A stretch of DNA of 5,729 bases from contig JAQCNN010000064.1 in NCBI GenBank assembly GCA_028275005.1, forward strand, positions 1 through 5,729, written 5' to 3'. Origin of the DNA: Salinirussus sp. GTDB taxonomy: Archaea > Halobacteriota > Halobacteria > Halobacteriales > Haloarculaceae. The notes beneath the pieces were generated by a model. It made no database searches, was not told the DNA's origin, and saw only the letters and a program-made list of their open reading frames with translations. Of the stretch, positions 1 to 5,421 are shown piece by piece. The position numbers were made by a program, and so were the translations under genes. The number at the start of each line of letters is the position of its first letter. The first letter of the stretch is position 1.

Positions 1-671
1 CCGTCGGCCTCGCCGTGGGTGACCAGCACCGGCACCTCGACCGCCCGGAGGTCGTCGTCGTGTGTCACCGTCCGGGAGTGGAGGCTGGTCCGGACGTGTG
101 GCGGCACGAGGGCGTTGTACCCGAGCATGAACGCCAGGTCCGCCGGCGAAGGCTCCTCGTGTGTGCAGTCCCGGAGGAACCGCTCCAGTGTGGCGATACT
201 CTCCTGGGCGTCGGTGCTCTCGAAGCCGGGGACCCGGCCGGTGAAGTCCTCGCCGATGACGGCCAGTGCGTCCTCGGTGCCGTTCTTCGAGATGGCCCCG
301 ACGAGGTTGACTCCGGCAATGTGTTCGTCACCGTACGCTTCGAGATAGTCGGCGATGATGAGCCCGCCGTAGGACCAGCCGACGAGTACGGGCCGGTCCA
401 GGCCGAGCCCCTCGATGACCGACTGGACGTCCTCGGCCCACAGCGTCGAATCGGCGTAGGCTCCCTCGGGCTTGTCGGACCGGCCGTGGCCACGGTTGTC
501 GACCGCGACGAGCCGGAACTCCTCCGCCAGGGCCGACTCCAGTTGCCGGGTCCAGCACAGCCGGGACTGGGAGTAGCCGTGGATGAACAGCACCGCCTGT
601 CCGTCCGGGTCCCCTGTCTCGTCGACACGGAGGTCGACACCGCCGCCACCGGTGATGGTGTGTGTCTCCAT
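1..671 (-). CDS. Alpha/beta hydrolase, partial (C-terminus beyond the window)
   Basis: The gene starts with ATG at 671 and stays open to the left edge, giving 223 complete codons without a stop. The protein has the alpha/beta-hydrolase layout: a beta strand leading into the oxyanion-hole motif HGYSQS (residues 31-36), the DNRGHGRSDKP segment (58-68) typical of esterase, epoxide hydrolase and haloperoxidase-like members, and the nucleophile elbow GWSYGG (98-103) with Ser100 as likely nucleophile. The cap region follows, then a strand ending in THGEAD (218-223), where Asp223 is the candidate catalytic acid. The catalytic His should lie in the missing part. No signal peptide is visible, so the enzyme is probably cytoplasmic. 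The substrate cannot be read from the sequence; non-heme chloroperoxidase-type or carboxylesterase names are equally possible. The start is supported by the loss of similarity upstream and by a TATA-like box 24-27 nt before it. It is divergent from the Tat lipoprotein gene. Confidence 0.93.
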   Translation of the reverse strand, partial: METHTITGGGGVDLRVDETGDPDGQAVLFIHGYSQSRLCWTRQLESALAEEFRLVAVDNRGHGRSDKPEGAYADSTLWAEDVQSVIEGLGLDRPVLVGWSYGGLIIADYLEAYGDEHIAGVNLVGAISKNGTEDALAVIGEDFTGRVPGFESTDAQESIATLERFLRDCTHEEPSPADLAFMLGYNALVPPHVRTSLHSRTVTHDDDLRAVEVPVLVTHGEAD

Positions 672-694
672 ATCGGGTCTTCAGTGGGCCGGGG

Positions 695-698
695 TATA
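695..698 (-). promoter_or_regulatory. Candidate TATA box for the alpha/beta hydrolase gene
   Basis: The minus strand reads CCTATACC around this point in a GC-rich setting. The TATA core lies 24-27 nt before the ATG at 671. That is the spacing expected if transcription starts at or next to the start codon, the leaderless arrangement common in haloarchaea. No Shine-Dalgarno-like sequence is seen before the ATG. Confidence 0.5.
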
Positions 699-717
699 GG
701 TGTTGAGACTAACGGCC

Positions 718-737
718 CGGTTCCGCGGGCGGAACCG
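718..737. repeat. Perfect 9-bp inverted repeat between divergent genes
   Basis: The sequence CGGTTCCGCGGGCGGAACCG has arms CGGTTCCGC (718-726) and GCGGAACCG (729-737) around a two-base GG spacer. It lies 47 bp outside the hydrolase start and 61 bp before the Tat lipoprotein start. That position suits an operator for either or both promoters. The GAACCG half-site recurs at 752-757 and 788-793 in the same orientation. A role in regulation is inference; chance is possible at this GC content. Confidence 0.45.
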
Positions 738-798
738 ACGGGCCGGCAACTGAACCGCGGGACAGAACCCACTTGCTCGTCGGGCACGAACCGCAGCT

Positions 799-2103
799 AT
801 GGACCTCACCGACGGGAGCGTCCCGCGACGGGACGTGCTGAAGACGGCGGTTGCGCTCGGCGGCGCGGGCGCACTTGCGGCCTGTCTCGGCGAGGCCGAC
901 CGGAACCGTGAGCCGGCCCCGACGGGTGACCCCGGGGCAAAACCCGCCCGCCAGCACGCCTGGAACGACGCCGTCCGGACCGACGAACACGGCAACACAC
1001 TGCTTCCGAACCACCAGGTCCTCCTCTACGTGACCCTCGACGAGGACGGGCCGCCGACGACCGAGGACCGCCGGGCTGTCGAGGCGGCGCTGTCGACGCT
1101 GGACCGGGCCTACGAGTGGGGCAACGAGGGGTTGGTCCACTCCGTCGCCTACTCTCGCGCCTACTTCGACCGGTTCGAGACGGCACTCCCCGACAACCTG
1201 GAACTGCCCCGGCCGCGCGCGCTCTCGGCGTTCGAGGACCCGACCTTCGACACCCAGGACGCGGTCCTCCACCTCGCCAGTGACCGCGCCGACGTCGTCC
1301 TCGAGGCCGAGGAGGCGCTGACGGGTGACCGACAGACCGCAAACGGTGAGGAGGTCGCCACACCGCTCACCGAGGTCGTGACCGTCGACTCCCGCCGAAC
1401 CGGGTTCGTCGGCGCGGGTCTGCCTGCCGAACGACAGGACGCCGCGGGGATCCCCGACGGTGAGCCGGTCCCCGAGGCGTCGCCGCTGTTCATGGGCTTT
1501 GAGGCCGGCTTCAGGGGCAACCAGGCCACCGAGGACTACGTCACCGTCGAGACGGGGCCGATGGCCGGGGGGACGACAAAGGTGGTCTCGAACATCCGCC
1601 AGCGCCTCGGTGACTGGTACGACGAGCAGACCCACGACCAGCGGGTGACCGAACTGTTCAGCCCCGGACACACCGAGGCGGGGCTGGTCGAGGGGGTCGG
1701 CTCGAATCTGGGTGCCAACAGCGAGGTCGACCGCTTTGTCGACGACACCCTCGCGGACGCCCGCGAACACGGCCGTGTGGGTCACGCCCAGAAGGCCGCC
1801 CGGGCGAACCGCGACTCCGAGGGGAACGTCCGCCTCCTGCGCCGACACTTCGAGTCCACCGACGATATCGGCTCCGACCAGCAGGTCGCCAGTCTCCACT
1901 TCCCCTCGCTACAACGTCACGTCGGGGAGTTCGAGGCCGTCCGGCGGGCGATGAACGGCGCGGACGTGACGGAGGCAACGCCCGCGGTCCGCCAGCGCGT
2001 CAACAACGGCATCCTCGAGTACATCTTCGTCCGCCGGCGGGGCTACTTCCTCGTCCCGCCACGGCGTCACCGCGCGCTCCCGCGGCCGCGTCCCGAGGGC
2101 TGA
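799..2103 (+). CDS. Tat-exported lipoprotein of the DyP-type peroxidase-like superfamily (DUF7405-like)
   Basis: This 434-residue protein begins with a Tat signal (RRDVLK, residues 10-15), a hydrophobic stretch and a lipobox LAAC ending at Cys29. It is probably exported folded and anchored by a lipid on the outer face of the membrane. The body resembles dye-decolorizing (EfeB/DyP) heme peroxidases. There is a ferredoxin-like strand VLLYVTL (74-80) and a GFEAG segment (233-237) where DyPs carry GxxDG. GHAQKA (328-333) places His329 as likely proximal heme ligand, and RLLRR (345-349) matches the conserved distal Arg region. LHFPSLQRHVGEFEAVRRAM (366-385) and EYIFVRRRGYFLVPPR (407-422) match the family's C-terminal strands. 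The catalytic Asp of GxxDG appears replaced by Ala236, so classical peroxidase activity is doubtful. I recall haloarchaeal relatives named DUF7405, but could not verify this. The tail after residue 410 is strongly basic, unlike the acidic body. The promoter is weak; no clear TATA box precedes the ATG. Confidence 0.88.
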   Translation: MDLTDGSVPRRDVLKTAVALGGAGALAACLGEADRNREPAPTGDPGAKPARQHAWNDAVRTDEHGNTLLPNHQVLLYVTLDEDGPPTTEDRRAVEAALSTLDRAYEWGNEGLVHSVAYSRAYFDRFETALPDNLELPRPRALSAFEDPTFDTQDAVLHLASDRADVVLEAEEALTGDRQTANGEEVATPLTEVVTVDSRRTGFVGAGLPAERQDAAGIPDGEPVPEASPLFMGFEAGFRGNQATEDYVTVETGPMAGGTTKVVSNIRQRLGDWYDEQTHDQRVTELFSPGHTEAGLVEGVGSNLGANSEVDRFVDDTLADAREHGRVGHAQKAARANRDSEGNVRLLRRHFESTDDIGSDQQVASLHFPSLQRHVGEFEAVRRAMNGADVTEATPAVRQRVNNGILEYIFVRRRGYFLVPPRRHRALPRPRPEG

Positions 2104-2127
2104 TTACTCCTGGCGCCGACACGACCA

Positions 2128-2135
2128 TTCTTATC
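2128..2135 (+). promoter_or_regulatory. Candidate TATA box for the MBL-fold hydrolase gene
   Basis: TTCTTATC is an AT-rich island 22-29 nt before the ATG at 2157, in the short gap after the lipoprotein gene. It implies a leaderless transcript and separate transcription from the upstream gene. A GGTGGTGA stretch at 2145-2152 also resembles a ribosome binding site, so translation from a longer read-through transcript is possible too. Confidence 0.5.
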
Positions 2136-2156
2136 CCTACCCCTGGTGGTGAGCGT

Positions 2157-3062
2157 ATGGACTACGAGCGCATCGAACTCGCCCAGCCACACTACGGGGG
2201 GGCAAACGCCTACCGGGTCGGGGACACGCTCGTCGACACCGGCCACGTCTGTGGGGAGTCCGTCGAGCGGCTCGAGGCGGCGCTCGATGACCGGCTCGCG
2301 GGTGTCGAGCGGGTCGTCCTGACACACCCACACATCGACCACGTCGGCGGCTCGCTGACTGTCGACGCGGTGACCGGGCTCCCCCACGTCGTCTACGAGG
2401 GCGCCGACGCCTTGGTCCGGCGCTACGACGACTACCTCCTCGAGGCCCGCGAGGAGATGGCGGCCCTCTCCTCGGGGCTGTCCGAGGGCGAGCCCGAACC
2501 CGACGACGTCTACTTTCCCGTCGACGCCGGCTACGCCACCGACGAGGTGGCGTTCGAGCGGGTCGTCGGCCACGGCGACACGGTCCGGGTCGGGCCATAC
2601 GAGTGTGCGGTCGTCCACACGCCCGGCCACTCCCACCAGCACATGGCGCTGCATCACGAGCCGTCGGGCGTGATGCTGTCGGGCGATATCGTCTCGACGA
2701 ACGGCCACTTCATGTACGGCCCGCTCCACTGGGACATCGGCGAGTACAAGACGGGGCTCCGGCGGCTCCGCGAGGCCGACCCCGCCCTCCTGCTCCCGGG
2801 CCACGGCGACCCGATGGACGACCCTGCCGCGCGCGTCACCGACGCCCTGGAGAAAGCTCGGCAGGTCGAGCAGGCGGTCCTCGACGCCGTCGCCGAGCAG
2901 GGTGCGCTCGCGGCCCACGACCTCGCGGTGGCGGCGCTGGGTGCAACCGACGACACGGTTCAGTTTCTCTCGAACGTCGCCTCGGCCTACGCCGTCCACC
3001 TGGCCGAGCGCGGGGAGCTCAGCGTCGAGCGCCGCCCCTACGTGGTCGCCAGGCCGGCCTGA
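2157..3062 (+). CDS. MBL-fold metallo-hydrolase (LACTB2/glyoxalase II-like)
   Basis: This 301-residue protein has a complete metallo-beta-lactamase fold signature for a two-zinc site. THPHIDH (56-62) supplies His57, His59, Asp61 and His62. HTPGHSHQH (154-162) supplies His158. SGDIV (175-179) supplies the bridging Asp177, and PGHGDP (214-219) supplies His216. The N-terminal part NAYRVGDTLVDTG (17-29) is the usual strand pair before the metal site. A helical C-terminal extension (about 225-290) resembles the winged-helix-like tail of LACTB2-type members, so a nuclease or thioesterase-like hydrolase is as plausible as a glyoxalase-type one. It is not an antibiotic beta-lactamase on this evidence. 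No signal peptide is seen, so it is likely cytoplasmic. It lies 53 nt after the lipoprotein gene on the same strand with its own candidate promoter, and it converges on the crotonase gene 30 nt downstream. Confidence 0.93.
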   Translation: MDYERIELAQPHYGGANAYRVGDTLVDTGHVCGESVERLEAALDDRLAGVERVVLTHPHIDHVGGSLTVDAVTGLPHVVYEGADALVRRYDDYLLEAREEMAALSSGLSEGEPEPDDVYFPVDAGYATDEVAFERVVGHGDTVRVGPYECAVVHTPGHSHQHMALHHEPSGVMLSGDIVSTNGHFMYGPLHWDIGEYKTGLRRLREADPALLLPGHGDPMDDPAARVTDALEKARQVEQAVLDAVAEQGALAAHDLAVAALGATDDTVQFLSNVASAYAVHLAERGELSVERRPYVVARPA

Positions 3063-3092
3063 GGGGCACGCAGGTTCCAGCTCTAAGGGTGG

Positions 3093-3893
3093 TCACCGGC
3101 CCTGGAACTCCGGTCGCTCGCCCTCGGTGAACGCCCGGACACCCTCCTTGAAGTCCTCGGTCCTGGCGGTCCGGGCGATGGCGTCGGTCTCGGCGGCTAA
3201 CTGTTCCTCGAGGCTCGCCGACGTGCTGTGGTCCAGCAGCTGCTGGGTCCGCCCGAGCGCGACGGTCGGCCCGCTGGCGATCTCGCCGGCCAGCTCCGAC
3301 AGCCGGTCGTCGAACGCCTCCGCGTCGGCGGCCTCGGTCGCGAGCCCGATCTCGACGGCCTCCTCGGGGTCGACCCTGTCGTTGGTGAGTGCGAGCCGCT
3401 TTGCCTGCCGGAGCCCGACCACCCGTGGCAGGAAGTACGTCGCGGAGCCGTCACCGGTCGCGCCGATCCCGGGATACCCGAACTGGAAGTAGGCGTCCTC
3501 GCTCGCGAGCACGTAGTCCCCGAGGATCGCGAGGCTGAAGCCGGCCCCGACGGCCGGGCCGTTCACCCCGGTCACGACCGGCACCTCGGCCTCGTGGAAC
3601 TGGAGGACGGCGTCGTGGAGGACGGAGGCCCCGCGACGCATCCCCGCGGCGGGGCTCTCGCTCGTGAAACTCGAGACGTCCCCGCCGGCACAGAACACGC
3701 CGTCGGAGCCGGTGAGGACGAAACACCGGACGTGTTCCTCGTGCAGGCGGACCGCCAGGTCGAGCAGTTCGTCCGACATCGTGTCGCTCAGGGCGTTCAT
3801 GTCGGCTTTGCTGTGGATCTCCGCCCGCAGGACGCCGTCGTCCACACTGGTCTTGAAGTTCTCGTACTCCTGGGTCGGCTTGTGTGATGCCAT
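3093..3893 (-). CDS. Enoyl-CoA hydratase/isomerase (crotonase) family protein
   Basis: This 266-residue protein matches the usual crotonase length of about 260. The oxyanion hole that binds the acyl-CoA thioester is visible as GVFCAGGDVSSF (65-76) and GPAVGAG (112-118). Later come YFLPRVVGLRQAKRL (153-167), the NDRVDPEEAVEIGLATEA segment (171-188) and a C-terminal helix ending TEGERPEFQGR. The active-site loop is atypical. The position of the first catalytic Glu of enoyl-CoA hydratase is occupied by Tyr140, and the second acid is Asp148, as in PaaG-like isomerases. I therefore favour an isomerase or another crotonase reaction over classical hydration. The reading frame is open upstream to 4115. 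I chose ATG 3893 because the sequence beyond it is not family-like and because AGAGGTGGT lies immediately before the ATG. It is divergent from the CoA-binding protein gene. Confidence 0.93.
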   Translation of the reverse strand: MASHKPTQEYENFKTSVDDGVLRAEIHSKADMNALSDTMSDELLDLAVRLHEEHVRCFVLTGSDGVFCAGGDVSSFTSESPAAGMRRGASVLHDAVLQFHEAEVPVVTGVNGPAVGAGFSLAILGDYVLASEDAYFQFGYPGIGATGDGSATYFLPRVVGLRQAKRLALTNDRVDPEEAVEIGLATEAADAEAFDDRLSELAGEIASGPTVALGRTQQLLDHSTSASLEEQLAAETDAIARTARTEDFKEGVRAFTEGERPEFQGR

Positions 3894-3961
3894 ACCACCT
3901 CTGGGACCCGGGGGTAGTTCGGTGTTTGGGAGCCAGGGGCTCGTCACCCCTCCCGACAGCA

Positions 3962-3971
3962 GGCTTTTGCC
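3962..3971 (+). promoter_or_regulatory. Candidate TATA-like box for the CoA-binding protein gene
   Basis: GGCTTTTGCC contains a T-rich core at 3965-3968, 26-29 nt before the ATG at 3994, within otherwise GC-rich DNA. The spacing fits a leaderless transcript. No equally good box is visible for the divergent crotonase gene. Confidence 0.4.
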
Positions 3972-3993
3972 GGCCGCCGGCCTCGGGCCGGGT

Positions 3994-4401
3994 ATGCCAG
4001 TCGACTCAGACGAGGAACTCGGCGAGATACTCGCCCTCGACGCGGTCGCGGTCGTGGGCTGCTCGACGACCCCCGGCAAGGACGCCCACGACGTCCCGCG
4101 GTACCTGCTCGACAACGGCTACGACGTGGTTCCGGTCAACCCCTTTGCCGAGGAGGCCCTCGGCCGCACCGCCTACGACTCGCTGTCCGCGGTTCCCGAC
4201 GAGGTCGACATCGTCAACGTGTTCCGGCCGAGCGAGGAGGTCTCCGGGGTTGTCGACGAGGCCCTCGACCGTACGGATGCGGGGGTTGTCTGGACGCAAC
4301 TGGGGATCAGAGACGAGGCGGCCGCTGCCCGGGCAGAGGCGGCCGGCAAGCGCGTCGTCCAGGACCGATGTATAAAGGTCGAGCACCGGCGGCTACTGTA
4401 G
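3994..4401 (+). CDS. CoA-binding domain protein (YccU-like)
   Basis: This 135-residue protein is a single Rossmann-type CoA-binding domain, related to the N-terminal domain of succinyl-CoA synthetase alpha subunits. The nucleotide-binding turn is AVVGCSTTPGKDAHDVPRYL (19-38), followed by the NGYDVVPVNP strand (41-50). VDIVNVFRPSEEV (71-83) follows, then VWTQLGIRDEAAAARAEAAG (99-118) and the hallmark ending VVQDRCIKVEH (121-131). Length and all motifs match stand-alone YccU-type proteins, so it appears complete. The family binds CoA or acyl-CoA. No catalytic ligase domain is present, and the cellular role is not established. It probably acts in the cytoplasm. It shares a 100-bp divergent intergenic region with the crotonase gene, suggestive but not proof of a common acyl-CoA role. 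It converges on the DUF5798-like gene 32 nt downstream. The ATG is favoured because it begins just before the first strand and has a promoter-like box at the right distance. Confidence 0.93.
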   Translation: MPVDSDEELGEILALDAVAVVGCSTTPGKDAHDVPRYLLDNGYDVVPVNPFAEEALGRTAYDSLSAVPDEVDIVNVFRPSEEVSGVVDEALDRTDAGVVWTQLGIRDEAAAARAEAAGKRVVQDRCIKVEHRRLL

Positions 4402-4423
4402 CGTCCGCACCCGACTGTCCCGG

Positions 4424-4438
4424 TATTTATCCCTTATT
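4424..4438 (+). terminator. Candidate T-rich transcription end for the CoA-binding gene
   Basis: A short AT-rich run (TATTTATCCCTTATT) follows the stop codon of the CoA-binding gene in the 32-nt convergent gap and reaches into the 3' end of the opposite gene. Archaeal termination depends mainly on T-rich stretches in the non-template strand, and this is the only such run nearby. No stem-loop precedes it. Confidence 0.25.
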
Positions 4439-4736
4439 CCTCGTCGGCTGCCGTCTCGGTCCCCGTCCCGTCCCCGCCCGCGGTGCCCTCGTCCGCCGGG
4501 AGGTCGGCTGCCGCGAGTGTCGCCTCCGCGTCGATACCCTGTTGCTCGGCGAGTGCCTCGACGAGTGCGCGCTGCTCGGCGAGTTCGTGCTCGATGTGGT
4601 TGACCTGGGCGCTCGTCGTCTCGAGGTCCTCCTCGACCCGCCCGACGCGCTCGATCACCTCGTTCATCTTGCTGTAGAGCTGTTCGGCGGCGTCGATGAC
4701 CTTCTGGAGTTTCTTTGCCGTCCCACCGAGTGCCAT
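4434..4736 (-). CDS. Small coiled-coil protein with acidic tail (DUF5798-like)
   Basis: This is a 100-residue protein. The N-terminus MALGGTAKKLQKVIDAAEQLYSKM leads into a long helix with heptad-like spacing of hydrophobic residues from about 13 to 66. It includes VGRVEEDLETTSAQVNHIEHELAEQ (31-55) and the segment AEQRALVEALAEQQGID (53-69). The rest (about 78-100) is a disordered Asp/Glu/Gly/Thr tail typical of halophilic proteins. I recall this pattern as the haloarchaeal DUF5798 family, whose function is unknown to me; the coiled coil resembles those of small oligomerising or prefoldin-like proteins but is too short to name. There is no membrane segment or signal peptide. The frame is open far upstream to 5462, but the extra sequence is low-complexity Arg/Gly/Pro and overlaps another gene, so ATG 4736 is preferred. 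No convincing TATA box is visible for it. Confidence 0.85.
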   Translation of the reverse strand: MALGGTAKKLQKVIDAAEQLYSKMNEVIERVGRVEEDLETTSAQVNHIEHELAEQRALVEALAEQQGIDAEATLAAADLPADEGTAGGDGTGTETAADEE

Positions 4737-4988
4737 AGTGACGGGTAGCGGGGCTGTCCACCTGTGTGTTGTGGTGGCCGGGCCGACCGAGCCGTCCCCC
4801 TGCCTGTGTCCGCGACCCGGAGGACGGGACTGTCGGCGCGGTCGATAACGACTCCCTCTACCTGGACCCGGCGGCCGACCACCTCGGCCGACGTGCCCCG
4901 GACCGGCCGCGCTGGCCTGGGACGCCCCTTGACACGACGCCCGTCCGGGACCGTCCGGCTTAAGAGCCGGCCGTCCGGAGTCAGCCAC
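4737..4988. other. Intergenic region between divergent genes, no convincing gene
   Basis: About 250 bases separate the DUF5798-like gene from the membrane-protein gene. The right end (4941-4980) holds the repeat-rich promoter described separately. The rest has no RNA-like fold that I recognise and no long T-run. A minus-strand frame is open across it. Its middle, about 4895 down to 4780, reads like a halophilic beta-rich peptide (SAEVVGRRVQVEGVVID, then SPVLRVAD). That frame has no good ribosome binding site and ends inside the DUF5798-like gene, so it is not called as a gene. Confidence 0.5.
4941..4980 (+). promoter_or_regulatory. Repeat-structured promoter of the membrane-protein gene
   Basis: The AT core TTAAG (4960-4964) lies 25-29 nt before the ATG at 4989, fitting a haloarchaeal TATA box for a leaderless transcript. 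It is the loop of a perfect inverted repeat, CCGGCT (4955-4960), TAAG, AGCCGG (4965-4970). The octamer CCGTCCGG occurs at 4941, 4951 and 4971, that is at 10-bp steps on either side of the TATA slot. Such helical phasing would put the copies on one face of the DNA. Binding by a regulator is inference. Confidence 0.55.
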
Positions 4989-5375
4989 ATGGATCACCGC
5001 CGCGCCGCGCCACTTGCCGGGATTGCCGGCTGCCTGGCCGTTCTCGTGGCGCTCGTCTACCCCTACCTGGTGGTCGACACTGTGGGGACCTACTACGGGA
5101 CCGGTGCCGTGAGCCCGCTGGTGGGTGCGATGCTCGCGCTGGTGGCGGTCATCGTCTTTGCCGCCGGCCGTGAGGAGCGCTCGGACCCCCAGTTCGCCGC
5201 CGGCGCGGCGCTTATGTTTAGCGCCTTTGCGTTCATCCTCCTGCTGGGGTGGGCGCTGACCGTCCGCCTCGACGCGGTCGAACTCTCGGGGCTCCACCGG
5301 TGGGTCACCACCGTACTCGCCCTCGTCGCGCCGGTGGCGGCGCTGTGGTACGCCCGGACGCTCTCGTTGCTCTGA
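4989..5375 (+). CDS. Conserved haloarchaeal four-helix membrane protein
   Basis: This 128-residue protein has four predicted membrane segments: about 8-29, 41-59, 69-91 and 104-122. The N-terminus MDHRRAAPLAG is positively charged, suggesting it stays inside. The first and second helices are joined by VVDTVGTYYGTG, probably outside. A charged loop GREERSDPQ (60-68) lies between helices two and three, probably inside. LHRWVTTVLALVAPVAALWYAR (102-123) forms the last helix. The small charged loops and absence of conserved polar residues within the helices do not suggest an enzyme or transporter. I recall similar haloarchaeal proteins with a DUF75xx name but cannot confirm the number. Function is unknown. 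The start is supported by a TATA-like box at the correct distance. The SRP RNA promoter begins about 16 nt after its stop codon, with no separate terminator visible. Confidence 0.85.
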   Translation: MDHRRAAPLAGIAGCLAVLVALVYPYLVVDTVGTYYGTGAVSPLVGAMLALVAVIVFAAGREERSDPQFAAGAALMFSAFAFILLLGWALTVRLDAVELSGLHRWVTTVLALVAPVAALWYARTLSLL

Positions 5376-5390
5376 GCCCGTACCCGAAAG

Positions 5391-5401
5391 GCCCTTATAT
5401 G
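5391..5401 (+). promoter_or_regulatory. TATA-box promoter of the SRP RNA
   Basis: GCCCTTATATG contains the best TATA box in the window, with its core at 5395-5400. A purine-rich CGAAAG (5384-5389) just upstream could serve as the TFB recognition element. A start about 25 nt downstream falls near 5421-5426, which agrees with the predicted 5' end of the SRP RNA. Confidence 0.75.
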
Positions 5402-5421
5402 GACCTGCGGTAGGACGGCAT

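Noticed and set aside
15..911. Long plus-strand open frame over the hydrolase gene
   Set aside because: The minus strand encodes a clear alpha/beta hydrolase with a nucleophile elbow. The plus frame also runs through the promoter region and into the next gene.
709..1899. Long minus-strand open frame opposite the Tat lipoprotein gene
   Set aside because: It mirrors a well-supported gene and its translation has no family motifs. Long antisense frames are common in GC-rich DNA because stop codons are rare.
2067..2999. Minus-strand open frame opposite the MBL-fold gene
   Set aside because: The plus strand carries all the metal-binding motifs, while the antisense product shows none of any family.
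2157..3062. Beta-lactam resistance enzyme
   Set aside because: The metal ligands are shared by the whole MBL superfamily. There is no export signal, and the helical C-terminus points to LACTB2-like hydrolases.
3894..4115. Upstream extension of the crotonase start to 4115
   Set aside because: It would overlap the CoA-binding gene and its promoter, and crotonases normally begin close to the chosen Met.
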